A DNA stretch of 64,000 bases from Cryobacterium glucosi (GTDB lineage Bacteria > Actinomycetota > Actinomycetes > Actinomycetales > Microbacteriaceae). Positions within the stretch are counted from its first letter, which is position 1, and each line of letters begins with the position of its first letter. The notes under the pieces are model-generated. The model worked only from the letters and a program-made list of their open reading frames with translations, was not told where the DNA came from and made no database searches. The translations under genes and the position numbers were made by a program. The stretch is from assembly GCF_004402235.1 (NCBI RefSeq), contig NZ_SOFS01000012.1:310001-374000 (forward strand), written 5' to 3'. Shown here piece after piece: positions 62,376-64,000 of this stretch.

Positions 62376-63089
62376 GCCCATATTATGAGCGGCCCAGCGC
62401 CGCCGGCAACCGTGCGGACACGCTGCACACGGGCAGGTGGCATCGTGGCGCCGCGCGCCGGCCCGACACGTCTGGGAGTTACCGGTACGGTCGGCACCCA
62501 GACGCTGTGGATTGGCGAACGCTTGCCGGCTTTCGCCGCCGCACACTCGTCGGAGCACATTGACTTCTTGATCCACCCCCTCGCTGAGATCCGCTCGTTA
62601 ATTGGCTCCGTCGAGCTTCGCTTCCCCGGCACCACCCGCGCCTCTTACTCCGAATTTCCCACGTGGCCTGAGGAGCGGCCGGGTAGCTATCTGGGAGCCG
62701 ACAGGCACCGCCGCCCCACGACAATTCGTGAACGCTGCGACGAGGGTCTGTCGGCCACATGGACGCGAATCTCGGCCATGGCGGGCGCTCGGATCAAATC
62801 GACGAGCGGGCACCGGGTTGCAGCCATCAAGCGGAGCCTGGCCCGGAGCCCAATGCGGAGGACGCAGACTGACGACCTCCTCACACGGCGCCACCGACGG
62901 GGACCCGAACTCGCAGAGTCGCTTCACGGCAGCGCCCAAAAGCATCAGGGTGGAGTGCAAGCTTGGGCCGCCGCAGGATGGGCGGTAATGGGGTCACTTT
63001 GAATCGGAAATTCGCGTGAAATTCGTCGAATGCTCATGGGTCTATTTCGGTCCCGGTGACGTTTCATTTTCCAAGATATCCTCGTGCTT
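62376..63089. other. Stretch without a clearly supported gene
   Basis: A plus-strand frame (62385-63002, 205 codons) begins 9 bases after the preceding stop but is Arg/Pro-rich and irregular in its second half. I do not trust it. The sequence around 63001-63070 is AT-richer than its surroundings. Confidence 0.4.
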
Positions 63090-63434
63090 TCACCGCAAGA
63101 ACGAAGTCCAAATTCGCGTCGATGACTCCGCATAGCCGTCGTCTGAGCAAGCCAGCGGGTGGCCGACAACCACACCACGGAACATGATGCTGACGGAGCA
63201 CTCACCGCGTTTCGGGTGCAGCCCTTCGGTCAATCGCATCCATTCACAATCTCGCGAAGCTGCCCAACCAATTACCGACGCGACTACGCTCCGGTAATCC
63301 CAACCGCCAGGGAATCGCACATAATGTTGGAGAGCTGCGCCCTGCAGGGATCGCTCAGCTCGCCCGGCCACTGCCGCCAGCGCCACGACCGTGAGAGCTC
63401 TATCGGAGCGGAATCGCACCTCGACGGTCGCCAA
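63090..63434 (-). CDS. Possible small protein (low support)
   Basis: A minus-strand frame of 114 codons from TTG 63434. Its sequence is balanced (VVALAAVAGRAERSLQGAALQHYV, GWDYRSVVASVIGWAASRDCEWMRL, CSVSIMFRGVVVGHPLACSDDG) and more protein-like than the plus-strand frames over the same bases, but there is no known motif and no strong ribosome-binding site. It opposes its neighbours. Confidence 0.3.
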   Translation of the reverse strand: MATVEVRFRSDRALTVVALAAVAGRAERSLQGAALQHYVRFPGGWDYRSVVASVIGWAASRDCEWMRLTEGLHPKRGECSVSIMFRGVVVGHPLACSDDGYAESSTRIWTSFLR

Positions 63435-63526
63435 GGGCGCACGCGTTTCGTCGCGTCGTATCGCTCGCCGGGCATGCCGGGGAGGACACTCTGGGGCAGC
63501 GGTGCCCGCCCTGGAGAATCACCATC

Positions 63527-63871
63527 ATGCTGGCCGCCGAGGACACCACCTGGGGTGTAGACGCGCTCGAATGCTTGCACGCGGTCGTCGCCCAGCAGGC
63601 CGAACTCCTCGGGCTGGAAGCCACGTTCGCGTCAAGCCGGGGCGGCCGGCTGGCGACAGTTTGGCTGGAGGCCACCGACCTGCCGGAAGGCGACGGAGTG
63701 TTCGACCTCGAGATGGACTTCTCCTCCACCGCATCGCCCGTCGGGCCGCTCGGCCTGACCGCTCGCGTCGAGGCTGTCCTCGCCGGCCTAAGCGCCGACC
63801 TTGAGGCAATACCGGCCAGCCTGCCGGTGTCTGGTGAGGAAGCCGAGCGGCGGCAATCGCTGCACGACTAG
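63527..63871 (+). CDS. Hypothetical acidic protein
   Basis: A 114-residue acidic protein starting at ATG 63527, with GGAG ten bases upstream. It has no membrane segment (ALECLHAVVAQQAELLGLEA, RLATVWLEATDLPEGDGVFDLEMDF, LTARVEAVLAGLSADLEAIP). It is followed directly by a strong terminator. Family not recognised; the position suits a small regulator or phage-type hypothetical. Confidence 0.65.
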   Translation: MLAAEDTTWGVDALECLHAVVAQQAELLGLEATFASSRGGRLATVWLEATDLPEGDGVFDLEMDFSSTASPVGPLGLTARVEAVLAGLSADLEAIPASLPVSGEEAERRQSLHD

Positions 63872-63883
63872 GGGCATAAGAGT

Positions 63884-63913
63884 CCCGGTGACCCTCGAGT
63901 CACCGGGCCTTTT
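63884..63913 (+). terminator. Intrinsic terminator
   Basis: CCCGGTGAC (63884-63892) and GTCACCGGG (63899-63907) form a perfect 9-bp stem around CCTCGA, followed by CCTTTT. It lies 12 bases after the preceding stop codon. Confidence 0.9.
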
Positions 63914-63966
63914 GCGCGCACTGCGCATAGAGAAAGGCGAGGGCCGTTGGCCCAGAGGAGGTCACT

Positions 63967-64000
63967 ATGGACCAGCAGGAAGAAGTCACCGAGCTGACCG
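63967..64000 (+). CDS. 5' end of a gene cut by the right edge
   Basis: ATG at 63967 with AGAGGAGG seven bases before it opens a frame MDQQEEVTELT that runs to the edge. The strong ribosome-binding site after a terminator marks a new transcription unit; the product cannot be named. Confidence 0.6.
   Translation, partial: MDQQEEVTELT

Larger units (their letters stand above)
40626..64000. mobile_element. Integrated accessory element (left boundary at tRNA-Val; right end outside window)
   Basis: From the 3' end of tRNA-Val(CAC) the gene content changes from conserved core to accessory: integrase, excisionase-like gene, unknown membrane proteins, immunity-like genes, a restriction-like cassette and an SF3 replication protein. 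Coding density drops and base composition looks less GC-rich in several stretches. I did not find a second copy of the tRNA-Val 3' sequence in the window, so the right boundary is outside. A tRNA-Lys fragment inside suggests the region may be composite. Confidence 0.8.

Noticed and set aside
62069..62635. Minus-strand frame of 188 codons
   Set aside because: Overlaps small plus-strand genes with good ribosome-binding sites; sequence is Arg/Pro/Ala-rich and motif-free.
40626..64000. CRISPR array or insertion sequence
   Set aside because: No regularly spaced direct repeats with unique spacers and no transposase motif (DDE, HUH or serine recombinase) seen in any frame.

Overview
The window looks like a chromosomal segment of a high-GC actinobacterium, most likely Microbacteriaceae. 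Evidence is the gene order (rpsD - alaS - ruvX - mltG - aroC - aroK - aroB - efp - nusB - pyrR - pyrB - pyrC; thrS - HIT - pdxS - pdxT - yebC - ruvCAB - yajC - secDF - relA), frequent GTG/TTG starts, and a DUF222/HNH gene typical of actinobacteria. It falls into two parts: an ordered core (1 to about 40.6 kb) and an integrated accessory region (about 40.6 kb to the right edge) that begins directly downstream of a tRNA-Val gene.

Core, 1-20.97 kb. This part is almost entirely on the minus strand, transcribed toward position 1. It runs from rpsD through two small membrane proteins, alaS, ruvX and mltG, the shikimate genes aroC-aroK-aroB, an acetaldehyde-type aldehyde dehydrogenase with its DUF779 partner and a GAF-domain regulator, efp-nusB, a DsbA-like membrane protein, a few small or lineage-specific genes, and the pyrimidine operon pyrR-pyrB-pyrC. 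pyrC is cut by the left edge. A PyrR-type RNA hairpin overlaps the pyrR ribosome-binding region.

Core, 21.2-40.6 kb. rarA, a secreted cyclophilin and a DUF349 protein are followed by relA, secF-secD-yajC, ruvB-ruvA-ruvC, yebC, a DUF1697 gene, pdxT-pdxS, a HIT protein and thrS. A minus-strand tRNA cluster (Gly-GCC, Cys-GCA, Val-GAC) with its own promoter and terminator faces away from a plus-strand tRNA-Val(CAC).

Accessory region, 40.6-64 kb. A tyrosine recombinase and an excisionase-like protein lie beside tRNA-Val(CAC), the probable attachment site. The far attachment site is not in the window. Cargo includes orphan immunity-like genes (RraB-like, DUF6584-like, SUKH/SMI1), several membrane proteins of unknown function, a 3' fragment of tRNA-Lys, and a TetR-family repressor with two matching palindromic operators in front of two alanine-rich envelope proteins. 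It also carries a compact three-gene restriction-like system: two complementary-looking Eco57I-class methyltransferase proteins plus a GIY-YIG/SF2 helicase fusion. Beyond a 1.4 kb non-coding region with an iteron-like inverted repeat lies a TOPRIM plus SF3 helicase replication protein, followed by short unknown genes and the start of another gene cut by the right edge. The combination resembles a phage, a phage satellite or an integrative element carrying a defence module; no structural or transfer genes are visible in the window.
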